From contig JAKNDB010000107.1 in the NCBI GenBank assembly GCA_024305405.1, positions 4,076,501-4,140,500 of the forward strand: a DNA stretch of 64,000 nt. The letters run 5' to 3'. Below the pieces are notes generated by a model. That model was given only the letters and a program-made list of their open reading frames with translations, did no database searches and was not told the origin of the DNA. This document shows positions 53,236 to 64,000 of this stretch, one piece after another (position 1 is the first letter of the stretch; each line of letters starts with the position of its first letter). The translations under genes and the position numbers were made by a program. The stretch is from Dirofilaria immitis (Eukaryota > Nematoda > Chromadorea > Rhabditida > Onchocercidae).

Positions 53236-56200
53236 TTATGTTTCACTAGTCATTTTATTATTCTTCTCTGAATTTCCAGAGGTACTTCTTTCGACAATAC
53301 ACTGCTCATTCAGAATTTGTGATATTGCAGCATGTATAACATCTGGACATGACACAAAACAGCAACGACTCTCATCACCAACGACTTGCTTCACTTCTTC
53401 ACGTAATGACACCTTCGTACCAACAAATATCGCCATTACACCCTGCAATTGAAAACGCCCAATAACTGTTTGAAAAAAATTCAATTCAATAATCCATTAA
53501 ATATTCAGTAGTTGTCACAAGAATTTTCTCCCGCAAACTAATTCATTGCATTAAATATGCGGAGGAAATGATTTATTCCATTAATTTATTATTTATTATG
53601 ATATTTATGATTCTACGAATAATACTAAGTTTAAGAGTTCAGGAACTCCAATAAACTGCACTGCTTACTTCATCCTTGCGCAAAATTTTACATTTTCCCT
53701 TTCTCTTGCATATCTTCAGAACGGTAAATGCTACGAATATTATTAATAAAGCCGAAGGTAACAAATATCCGCTCTGATTCTTCGAGAATTATTCATGCAA
53801 GAATTATTCATATACGCATTTCAATTTTTATTTTTTAAACGTATTTTTACATCCCAGAACAAAAAAAGAAGAAAACTAAAAAAACCCTCACCTCTGGATT
53901 TTGTTTTGCTGCCTGTCGAACCATAGGAATATCAGATAAAGTATCGCCGCAAATCAAAATTTTTCCTTGCGTGCTCAGTGAATCACCCAAACTTTTTATC
54001 AAACGATCTACACCATCAGCTTTATTCCATATCGTTCCCGAACTGTGTACAACTACTTCAACTTCTAATTCTGTGGATGGATCAAATACCAAGATCTTAA
54101 AAAATAACGCCAGCTTATAAACTGCATTTTCGAAATTATTTGATGAAAAAATAATAACAATAAATAGATCAATGAACCACAATTACAGGAAATAAATAAA
54201 TATTAAAAAAGGTTCAAGAACAATATTAAGCATTCTATTTCTCTTCATTGCCGTTATCCGTAAATATTCATCGTTTAATTTGAGATACTAAATTTGAAAT
54301 GTCCACCTGACTATTAGGATCCACGCGATGCATTCGTTCCTTCACAGCCGTTTGATATTTGTTGGATAATTCGGAAGTTACGTGATGGCAAACAGTTTGA
54401 ACGCCTAATGTTAATCGATCTACTTTTCGTTGCACGCCGCTTCCAACAAGCGCAAATGGAGCATAATCCGAAGAATGCAGCAAATCTTTCATCTAGAGTA
54501 ATGAGATTAATTTATTTGTACTTATATCACTGTAACTGATAAAAACGGATAAAAAAAGAACTACAAGGAATAGGAGATAAAATAGAATAGAATGAAACGG
54601 TAGTTTTCCAAAAATTTAAATTAAAAATGTACACCATACTTCATCGTCCAAGCGTTGCAATGCATTAAATCCTGCATCCGTAATGCCATCTTCATGGACA
54701 ACACGTTTTCCAGAAAGCCACCATTCACGACCCCATGAACCGCTGAACATTACAGGACCATCAATTGGCATAGCTGTTAAATCGAGTATACCTGGACCAC
54801 GTAATGGACCGGCTGTTAATACGGCACTTATACGAGTAAAACGATCTGCGAACCGGATCATTCCAACTGCGCTGTATACAGGCTGAAAAAATTGAATTTA
54901 ACGAAAAAAAAGCTAATAAAGTAGAATTCAAATTCCAGATCTAGGAAAAGCTTTTCAAAATAAAAACTTTGTTGTTAGAATAATACAAGTTTTTACATCA
55001 TTTTTATTCAGATAATATAATTGCTAACTTTAAAATTGAAAAGAAAGCACTAAATTTTTGTTGAGCAAATATTAATAGTTTGGATATGTGTTGCACTCCT
55101 AAAAAATTCTCTAGCAAAGGGCCATATGCACAGTCTAACACATGCAGTAAATTAAATCATTCCCGAGAAAATTAATTACTTGAAGATTTGTTGCGTATTG
55201 TGAACAGTAGTCTTTCATTGTACCATCCCAATCAGTGATAAATATTGGCTTTTACCAGTAATTGCCTCCGAACCAATAAATGTGTGAAGAAACCTAAAAG
55301 AATCGTTGTCCATAAATTTTACCAAATTTTCTCTCAGAAGAATTTGTATGAAATATTTTCGCGATAAAAAATGACAGCGACGGTTTTAGAAACTTACCTC
55401 ACAGTATTTTCATATTCCTTCATAAATTTTTCTTTACCTTCCGGATGATAATTTGAAAGGATTGAAATTAAATCGAGCCGAGACATTACAACTGGCCATG
55501 ATAAACTTGGTTCTTCTCCTCGGATATGCGTCAATATTTCGAGATATTTCAAGTCTTTCTGGAAATCAAATATTTCTCCAGAAAAAAGTCCTCGAATTTT
55601 AGAATATAACTTCTGTATTCCCTAACTGCAGTATCTTACAATTTCTCAAGCAATGACAAATCAAAAATTTTGATTCTTGGAATACAAACTATTTTCCTCC
55701 ATACCTCTTTTGAAATGACAGGAACTTTTTTTTACAGAAAGTAAGTGTAGACAAATAACTAAAATGATAAAGAACGATGATGTAATTGCAAGTGCATAAT
55801 TTATTACAGTTAAATAAATAATATAAATTGAAAAAAGGAAAAAGCATACTTCGAGACCTCTCGTTTCATCTCTGATATTTACACTCAATTTTGTTGTAAG
55901 TGTGCACATTTCACGTTGAAACGAATGTGTCTGATTGTCAGTCAGCTTTTCATAAGCTCGTCTTAATATTTCAATATCATCATTCTTCAAATCTTTCTCA
56001 TTTAGCAAGGCAACAACTATCGCACGTCGCGTTTCTTGCATCTGGAAAAGTGATATAATCATGATCTTGCCGGATTAAACGCATATGAAAAGATTATAAC
56101 AAAAAACCTAGGAAAGCTGTTATTATGTGAGGAACAAAAATAAATTCGGTAATCTTGATAATTTTTATGATAAATTTAATCTTGTAATAAATTCCATGAA

Positions 56201-57011
56201 AAAAGAAATAAGCTATTAGGAATCTATACCAGAAGAAGAATACAAATTACCGAAATGTTAATTGATTGAGACCATCGAAACATAAAACTTCGAAACTCAT
56301 GAAAGAAATGCAAACCTTGTACATAAGATCCTTGAAATCATCGATAGTTTGAACATTATCATTTTTGATTATCCCAGTTTGCTCTAATGATAATGATAAG
56401 TTCTGCTCCGTGTTTTTAGCAGTTCCTGGAGGATATATTTAGAGCAAATATGAAGATTAAGTAAAATAATCTCACCAAAATCAGTTTGACTTGTTAAGTG
56501 TGCCTTCATAAGAACAAGGATTAACTTCCAATTATTTGTCAAGTGTGATGCTGAAGAATGACTTAATCATCTTCAGACTTTTCTAACTATTGTATCCATC
56601 ACTCATTCAACTAGTAGATTTTAATATTATAACCATAATCTAATTATGCTCAAAATTTGTATCTTTATACTTCAAAAACATATTCATAGAATTACGAAAA
56701 GAAAAGAGTTGCTCAATAAATAATCACCGAGAATAAAATGGATATTAGAATAACAGGGTAACTTTCAGTCTTTTATATTTTGCAACTTGCAATTTTGCAT
56801 CATGTCCGAAAATAAATTATTTAAAAACAAAGAATTATCTCGTATTGACAAATTGAAAATGAAATTATGCAACATATCTTAAAAACAAACAAACCTGATC
56901 CAGGTGTTTCCCTTTCCCTTTCCTTTTCCTCCGCTGGCTCATCTTTTGCTGCTTCATGTTTTTCCAATTTGGTATTTTTTGCTTCTCTTGGTCTGCAATC
57001 GTTTCCGTCAT
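53236..57011 (-). CDS. gob-1: Trehalose-6-phosphate phosphatase, nematode type (complete, frameshifted as read)
   Basis: This HAD-superfamily enzyme removes phosphate from trehalose 6-phosphate, the last step of trehalose synthesis; loss is lethal in C. elegans through build-up of the substrate. Exons, 5' to 3': 57011-56895, 56425-56316, 56041-55850, 55558-55398, 55293-55180, 54882-54640, 54492-54307, 54095-53892, 53442-53236 (TAA). About 511 residues once two missing bases are allowed for, close to the Brugia enzyme as I recall it. An N-terminal helical domain (from exon 3) precedes the HAD core: nucleophile motif FITDWDGTMKDY, cap domain (GPVMFSGSWGREWWLSGKR), and acidic motif ICGDTLSDIPMV. 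The start MTETIADQEKQ agrees with the Brugia N-terminus and lies 35 bases after an acceptor at 57047. The frame breaks in exon 1 (run at 56975-56980) and in exon 5 just before the nucleophile (55250-55253). The family assignment is certain. Confidence 0.93.
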
Positions 57012-57056
57012 TAAGCAGCCTCAAACGAACGTCTTTTGACGCCACTCTATAAAAAA
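57012..57056 (-). promoter_or_regulatory. 5' leader and probable spliced-leader acceptor of the phosphatase gene
   Basis: On the minus strand gttttttatag ends at 57047, and 35 bases of leader precede the ATG at 57011. No in-frame upstream ATG lies in the leader. The acceptor quality and position suit trans-splicing, though a non-coding first exon further upstream is possible. Confidence 0.5.
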
Positions 57057-58564
57057 CATCAAAACAAAAGAAAATAAAATAACCACCAATTTCATGGATA
57101 AAAATTGAATTATTGGTGTTTACTGTTTTGTAAAAATAAGACATGAATGAATTTTAAAAATAAAATTAATGCTAAAAGCTTTCTCATATATCACGTCATT
57201 AAAGAATCCACTAAGAAATACAGTGATTTTATAATTCTAATAAAAAATCAAAGATAAAAAATGATACAAGAAAAGGAAAAATCAAAAATCAATATTCATA
57301 AATATTGTTCTAATTATTAGATTGCGATTATAATACTAAACAATCCAAGTTGATATCTAGCAAATGCTATAAAGTATTCAAATAGTTTCTTAGAAATATT
57401 CGCTAAGGTCGGTTTCATCTTATGTTCGAAAAATCGAATCACAATTTTTTTGTATAAAATGATTAATTAAATAATTTGAAACGTATGAAAAAATCATTTT
57501 TGATCATATGTTACAAAAAACCAAACCGATTATAATTAGGATTATTTAGGGAACATCTATGACCTGGCTTGAATTATCGCTCAAGAATTTCAGAGATATT
57601 TGAAATAACATGTCTATTCTCACATTTGAATTTTATGAACTAAGATTCAAATTTCCTAAAAAATTCGTTTTATTTTATCTTGAATAATAACTAGCTTACA
57701 GCCTTATACGGCATCTACGATAAAGGAAAATATCATCGTGATATACATAAGCTTCATCCAATCTGCATTAGCCAAATCAATAATGAAAAAAAGGAAATAT
57801 ACAACTGTTTTTTATAAATATTTATTGTCATTAGTTTCTTAGCTAATGATTTAACTAATAGACTTTTAAGAAAAATGTTTAATTTTATAATCATATCTAT
57901 ACCAAAAGCAACTACTCCGTTGATTCGCTGCAGTCACTCGAATTTATGGCAGATAATCCTGAACGAGGTAATACAATTGAGGTACCACTTTCAGTGGCAA
58001 TCTCAAACACCAAAATATACGATAGAAAGTGAAATAATGATAAATAATGTTGAATCGTTACTTATCTTCCTGAAATTTTTGACATTTTTCAAATACCTGC
58101 CTGCATTTTCGCATTTCTGCTGCAAAAAAATGCGAATATCAGAGAACAAAATAAGAGGTAGAAAGTGATGATGATGCATATTAACAATGATATAATATCT
58201 ATAACACACATTTATAATGATAATATAAGCAAAAAAATATTACCGTAGAAAAAACGTATGCCATAATGTAAAAAGGAAAAAAGAATTAAATATGCCACGT
58301 AAATCCAAACAATCTCATATAACAATATTGATTATATTTCACAGTACTGCGTTTCTTCCATTTTTTTAAAAAATTTTCATTTCGCACTGATGTAAATAAA
58401 TAGAGCTTTCATTATTTTAAAGAAAAGAAGTTTCAATTCATGGTTCATGTTTTCTTACAAGTTCCATATTTCTCTCTAGTTCGCTATCCTAGATACAGAT
58501 TTTGAACCTTTAAATCGTAATATACAAAGTGTCATGCTGGTTGTATATTTAAGATTAAATATGA

Positions 58565-58880
58565 TGCATTTAACAAACACGTTTTAATGTCCTTACATTA
58601 AGTTTACAAGCAGATGCTCGCAGCAAAAGTGAGATTTATGGAGAAATGGAGAATACATAAAGCGATACAAATATCACTTTAACAAACAAACTTTAAATTA
58701 ACTTGAATGACTTAAGTTCACAATAAACTTATCGTATATATTTATGCCATCATGCATATTTACGCATCGTATATATCTATGATTAGATAGAATCACCATG
58801 CATATAGATGATTAGATAAAATATATGACAAAATCATCGTATATATTAACTTAAGTTCGTAAGCAGATAGTTGCAACAAA
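58565..58880. repeat. Degenerate tandem repeat containing aagcagat and catcgtatatat motifs
   Basis: A segment near 58.57-58.62 kb (taacaaacacg, then aagtttacaagcagatgctc, gcagcaaaa) recurs in diverged form near 58.68-58.73 kb and 58.85-58.88 kb (aagttcgtaagcagatagtt, gcaacaaaa). Between the last two, cgtatatat, gattagata and atgcatat motifs repeat several times. The array is old and its boundaries are vague. Confidence 0.45.
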
Positions 58881-60904
58881 AAATTTGCGCAAAGTATTGA
58901 TTTATGTTATCAAGGAAAAATTTTGCAAATTTCACAAACCCAACATCATATCATGAAAAAGCCGTAAGTTGAATGCTTAACAGCGTGGAAAAAGAAAATT
59001 TGCAGAAGACCCAGATCACCTGACATAGCTAGCTTCTCATCCGCAATCGAGATTTTGCTTGGTTCAAACGAGAGTGTCACTATGAAAAAAACCAAGATCT
59101 AGTGAAAGAAATGCATTGAAATTCAGATTACTAGCAAATTCATTTCAATTCCAAACTGACTTCCGACAATTTACAATTGCTAAGTTGAATCAATCCAATA
59201 TGTTTTGGCATTTCAAATAGTGAAAATTGGCTTAATTTAAATTAATTTTCAGTGCAGTAAAAAGTAAATTATAATTCAGTAGTTGAGAATTAAATCAGTA
59301 TACCATCAAAAAAAAATTACAATTTGTATATAACGGACGCTAAAATTCTGAAATTCATAAATTAGTATTTGTTTTTATTTTGTTTATTTAGGTAAATAGG
59401 AAGGCAATCGGTACATAACTTTTAGCAGTTATTATTGCATTATAAATTAATTCAAATTAACTAAATTTTGTTTTTTTAATACATATAGAAAACAAACACA
59501 TATGTCGAGAAATTCAACTTGAAAAACAATCATTCAAACATTTCCATTTCATTTATTCATTTTGATCGTTTGAGAGGAAATGTTATTATCGTAGAAAATT
59601 TATTAGTTTAAAAACACCATGAAATATAATGATTTAATTGATTGCCTACATTTGTTTGATTACATTTATTGCTTCAAATCGATCGATTATATTTCTTCTT
59701 TCAAAATGATTACTTATGTATGATACTTCAAATTGATTATCATATTCGTCATTTCGATAATATTTACTATTTTACATTATAGCAATAAAGGATCCACGTG
59801 TCAACCATTTAACAAAACTGCTCAGCAAATTATAGGCCAAATTCAATTAATAAACGAGAAGAAATGGCTCAACCTTGGTTATAAGTACTGTAAGTTTTCA
59901 ATAGTACAGTATGCCTAGGGGTATTGTTTAATACAGTACACTGTTTTCAACTAGACAAATATAGATCTAAAACTTACTTATGGGTATTCTTTTACTGGAT
60001 TGATTTAGAAAAAATGAGGATTGAATTGAAAGTGACATGTTATGTCATAAAAGACCTCACAACTTAACAAACGCTAAAAAAGGATATCATATCTTTAAAG
60101 TTAAATTTTAAAATCAATTAGTCATATATTAAATCATAACGTTCTTTTCAAAAAATCGATAAAATATTTATTATATCTTAATGGCATTTCCTATAATGGT
60201 ATGATATTTTTTTTCAACTATTAAGAATTATTTTAAAATATTTAGGCAGATAGATGCAGGTATATATTCAATTCTCTCTTTTTTTTCAATCTCAACCTTT
60301 TGATTAGGAAATTCCATTCATAATTTTGAACTTAATTTTATCACTTCACGTTCAAACCGATCATCTATCATCAAGTTCAGCATAAAGCCTGAAATTTGAT
60401 TTGGATCAGTGAACAAATCGATCAATGAAATTTTAAAAAGCAAGAAATTTTGGTTAAATTTTGTCTTAAAATATTAGTTTTTATTTAAATAATGAACCAA
60501 GACATTTGCATGATTTCTCATAACTTTCTATTTCATATAAAAGTTGCAATTTTATTAAGTTTTTAGTGAAAATGAAAAATTGAATGGGAAAGAATTTATG
60601 ATAGAGAAAAATTTCAAGTAATAGGTGACAATCGTTTTATGATTTTTTTAATTTGTGTACTGACATATTACTTTATTGAAAAATTTGTTTTAAAATGCTG
60701 TTTAACCAGATGACACTAGACAAATATTAAAGACTTAACGGATACTAGAAAATAGAATTATTGACTTGCTTAAATACGAGACTGATTCAGTAAAAGTACT
60801 TGAAACTTAGTTATGAATTGGTATTCGTATCGTTGAATCATTATTTTTAAATATTCCTGACATATATTATATCAGTGTTAAAAAAAAACACTTTTTCAAA
60901 TTTG

Positions 60905-61075
60905 CTGAAGCTAATAGGCATGCTCCAATATTTCAGGTTTCCTCAAATTAACGAGAATATCCCAATATTTCAAATTTAAACTAGCAAGAATGTCATAATA
61001 GTTCGAATTCTCTCAAAGAATAGACATTTTATGATGTTCTAGATCTCGAACTAATAGACATGTCAGAAACGATAG
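60905..61075. repeat. Weak tandem repeat of about 38 bases around aatatttcaaatt
   Basis: Related copies occur at about 60929 (aatatttcaggtttcctcaa), 60971 (aatatttcaaatttaaacta) and 61000 (atagttcgaattctctcaaa), interspersed with aatagacat motifs. Similarity is low. Confidence 0.35.
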
Positions 61076-62955
61076 TTTTTCACCTGAGTAATGAGTATCT
61101 AAAATATCTAGAATTATTGAAAACGGAGAACAAGAAGGATGAATAATATAACACATTATATATAACACATATTAAATAATAATATTATCGTCTTTATTAT
61201 ATTATTATCATATAATATATTATTGTGTTGTTTATTGATTGTGAATCAGAAGATTCTGAAATTTCTTGTCATTGAAAATCATACATATTCCTAAACAATG
61301 CTATCTAATGCAGAGATAAAAGTCTGAAGTATGCAAACATAGTCGATGTATCAAAAATCCATTTATTTCTTTTTTTTATGCCAGAAACTTTTTATTCGTT
61401 TTTACAACGTAATATTCACTTATTAAAAGATGATGATAGTGAACGACAGAACCCAATTAATTCATAGATAATTTAGGAATCGTATCATTGCTCCATTCTT
61501 CCAATTGCTTGAATAAGCATTTTAAAATTCTCCTTTAAAATTCTTCCAAGTTTAAATTCCTATTTAAGTTCTCTATTAACAATATTTAGCCATAATGAAA
61601 TTTGAATCGAATTAATCAAATAAGCTGTTTCATTTCTCCGTCAACTTTTCTCTGCCTCAACATTATAATAAAGATAATTATAAAGAGTGTAATTTGCAAA
61701 ATTCGATTATTCAAAATGTCATCATTGATCACCTAACTTATTCAGTATATGCTAATTAATATCAATAGATCATATAATTTACTCGCTCTTTTCAAAATGA
61801 TTACGATGAAAAAATGTGTAAAATCTTTTTTAAAACTGTTTATAATAAATAAATTATAGTTTCGCTTAATTTGAAAAAAGGGTAAATAACATTGAAGTGC
61901 AATTCTTTTAGCATATCATTTCGTAAATATTGAAATAAAACCAGAAGTAGGCTTTAAAAAAGTGAAGGAATAGCAGTTTCATTTATATTAATTATTTCTT
62001 TAAACAGTAAAAAAAGATAGAAAAACTCGTATGAATCAATAATATATTAAGTAATGTTGTTTGAAAAACTTTTAGTTCATATAAGTTGGGTAAAACTAGT
62101 CTATACGATATCATCATTATCCATGAAGTAGCTTAATTAGTCTTTTGTTGATAATGCTATTCTTCCTTCGGATCCAAAAGTTCGTTTACAACTTTTTTGG
62201 CATTCATTGTCGTAAATTTCCCAATTAATCCATATTTGTTTTACCTTCGTTCCTATGAATATCTCATTTAACATTAACTGAAATGTATTTAGTAGTACCA
62301 AAACAAGAATGTTTTATTTCTTCGACAAAATATTTGTTTCATTTAAAAAACAAAAGCGTGAAAATTTATATGTCACATATGCGCAAGAAATTAGTTCTTT
62401 TCATAGAACTATTAAATTGGACAGGTAGGAAAGAATAAACTTATTCGAGCATTTGATAACTGATAAAATGACAAAAACGACGACAGGTAGCTACCTATTG
62501 ATAGATTGATGATAAGATGCCTATTCATACATATATAAATATATTACCGGTTAAATAGTCTATAATATTTAAAATAACATTATGAATAATTTTACAGCTT
62601 AAGCAATTAATAACACTTCATATCAGACAACAATAATTATCTGATAAATTTTTTTTCTTTAACCGTACTATTTGTAAAAGCATATTTTTGAAGTGATAAA
62701 AGTTTCTCGTAGTAAAAGAGTGACAAAATATACAAAAAATTGATCCATAAAATTAAATATTATATAAATAATGAAAGAAAAGAATGAAACAGTGATAAGC
62801 CTTCGCTGACATCAGTGACATGTCAAAATATTGTATTTTTCCAGAGAATTGATAAGAAGAACTGATAAATCGAGGAAATTTAATAGAAGCAATATTTGAA
62901 AAGCAATGAAATGAAATTGATTAATTTAAAAATATACACATTTATAAAAATTTAT

Positions 62956-63927
62956 TTATAAATAAACGCTAGAAGTGCTTTCATTATTTTGTAGAAATTC
63001 CGACTCATAAAAATCAATGTCAACGTCAGGTGGCATTACAATACCTAATATTCGACCCTGATCATTACCGTCGAAATCCTGAAAAAAGTATCAATAATTT
63101 GTCGAATTAATTAAAAAATTTAGCTGAATTTGAAATTGTCGATTTTTACTAATTTTATAAACGTATTTTTTTCAAAAACTGTAAAAATTCAGCATATTTT
63201 TAAGAATTAAATTTGTAATTTGATAATTCCTTTAACTAATTTACAAAATAATGGAATAATGAATATACTTAGGAATTTATTCTTTTCCAATATGCTGTAA
63301 ATTTATAAAGCGCTATTTAATAATAATTACTCTTATTTGCTGTTTCTATTCGTTTCACAGGAATATTTAATACAATTGAATCATATATGGATAAGGAATA
63401 CAAATATTTCTATTCGTATTAAGTTTAAATTTTCAAGTAAAAATATCAAATATTTTTCTCAACTATTTCCTGATTATTTTTTAAATAAAAAATAAACTAT
63501 TTCATTAAAAAAATAGCAAAATACAATGAAGTAAGTATAGTAACTTATTGTGCATATTCTATGCAAATTTATATCACAACAATCGATATTTCAAAGAAAA
63601 TAAAAAGAATTAATTAACCTGTAGATATAATGTCTTCTTCGATTCCATTTCCCACATTACAATCTTTTCACCAATTTTATTAGCAGCAAATTTCTTTGGA
63701 ATAACACGAATTTCAAAATCTTTGATTAAATCCCAATATTTTTTAACTAATATATCATAAAATGATACCGGTCGACCAGATTTTCGTTTCCAAATAATCT
63801 GCAAGAAAATGCAAATTTTTATTTCATATCATCTGATAAAGAACGATTGCTCCGATTTTTTCGTTTTCTTTTTTCAAATAAATATAAAATCTTAACCTGA
63901 AGTGATTTTGATATCCTGCTTGGAAAA
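62956..63927 (-). CDS. Unrecognised gene, last three exons (5' partial)
   Basis: Exons, 5' to 3': 63927-63897, 63798-63619, 63078-62956 (TAA). All have clean nematode splice sites and consistent phases (the first ends in phase 0), giving 111 codons with no frameshift. The peptide starts PSRISKSLQ and continues IWKRKSGRPVSFYDILVKKY, then IGEKIVMWEMESKKTLYLQ, then DFDGNDQGRILGIVMPPDVD, and ends in a short polar tail. It is soluble, mixed alpha/beta in appearance, with no signal peptide or membrane helix in this part. I do not recognise the family and assign no function. The rest of the gene lies beyond the right edge. AATAAA overlaps the stop region at 62951-62956. Confidence 0.7.
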
Positions 63928-64000
63928 CTGGAAATGAAATTTAAAATACCAGTATCTAATTTATCCTCTTCACAGTTTATAAGTGATAATTTTCGTAAAC

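Larger units (their letters stand above)
57057..62955. other. 5.9-kb gene-free region upstream of the phosphatase gene
   Basis: This stretch lies between the phosphatase start and the stop of the next minus-strand gene. I see no spliced coding sequence. The longest open frame (57875-58168, plus) has no recognisable similarity. The stretch holds weak repeats near 58.57-58.87 kb and 60.90-61.08 kb and an AT-rich, partly self-complementary segment at 61.14-61.22 kb. It should include the phosphatase promoter. Confidence 0.55.

Noticed and set aside
54268..54306. Apparent frameshift after VDPNSQ in the phosphatase (frame runs on to a stop)
   Set aside because: A GT donor directly after the glutamine codon (CAG/gtggac) joins exon 54095-53892 in phase as ILVFDPSTE, matching the family, so the run-on is intron.
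27070..57011. The frameshifted genes as a cluster of pseudogenes
   Set aside because: Splice sites, catalytic residues and codon-level similarity are intact in all exons, and the defects are almost only one-base changes in A/T runs. Real decay would also give missense changes, nonsense codons from substitutions and lost splice sites. Topoisomerase II is also essential.
57875..58168. A 97-residue plus-strand frame in the gene-free region
   Set aside because: No recognisable domain, overlapped by a minus-strand frame of similar quality, and no supporting splice or start context.
61141..61226. AT-rich partly self-complementary segment as an origin or small-RNA gene
   Set aside because: Runs of alternating A/T triplets pair by chance in this composition; there is no clean stem or conserved feature.
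1..64000. tRNA, rRNA, spliced-leader RNA, CRISPR and intact transposon genes
   Set aside because: I looked for the usual signatures (tRNA B-box-like sequence, SL1 sequence, direct-repeat arrays, transposase or reverse-transcriptase motifs) and saw none that held up by eye.

Overview
This is nuclear DNA from a nematode, most likely a filarial (onchocercid) worm. The base composition is extremely AT-rich. Genes are cut into many short exons by introns with nematode-type acceptors (mostly TTTCAG or TTTTAG). One gene encodes a nematode-type trehalose-6-phosphate phosphatase very close to the Brugia protein as I remember it. The genus cannot be fixed from the sequence alone.

Layout, left to right. 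(1) 1571-9548, plus strand: a SynGAP/DAB2IP-class Ras GTPase-activating protein (C. elegans gap-2 type), with the end of its C2 region, a complete RasGAP domain, a low-complexity tail and a C-terminal coiled coil. Its more upstream exons lie outside the window. (2) About 11.6-20.4 kb, minus strand: a chromodomain protein with a possible ankyrin-like C-terminal half. (3) 27.07-39.33 kb, minus strand: complete DNA topoisomerase II in 31 exons. (4) 41.60-50.44 kb, minus strand: membrane-bound transcription factor site-1 protease (S1P/MBTPS1), complete except for the signal-peptide exon. (5) 53.24-57.01 kb, minus strand: complete trehalose-6-phosphate phosphatase (gob-1 type). (6) 62.96 kb to the right edge, minus strand: the last three exons of a gene I do not recognise. 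Five minus-strand genes therefore run head to tail and meet the RasGAP gene tail to tail around 9.5-11.6 kb. The spacings of 2-7 kb are too long for a classical operon. The gene-free stretches hold AT-rich DNA, degenerate tandem repeats, hairpins and one GC-rich island near 26 kb.

The genes are unrelated housekeeping or signalling functions (Ras signalling, chromatin reading, chromosome topology, SREBP/ATF6-type protein processing, trehalose metabolism). I see no new multi-gene system. The strongest unexpected signal is technical or biological at the base level. All four recognisable minus-strand genes are broken by single-base losses, almost always in A/T homopolymers. I count about ten in topoisomerase II, three in S1P, two in the phosphatase and at least three in the chromodomain gene. 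Splice sites and exon phases stay intact and imply exactly one missing base in nearly every case. The RasGAP gene has none. The simplest reading is uncorrected homopolymer error in the assembly to the right of about 9.5 kb, not gene death. Automated gene models here will be fragmented or wrong.
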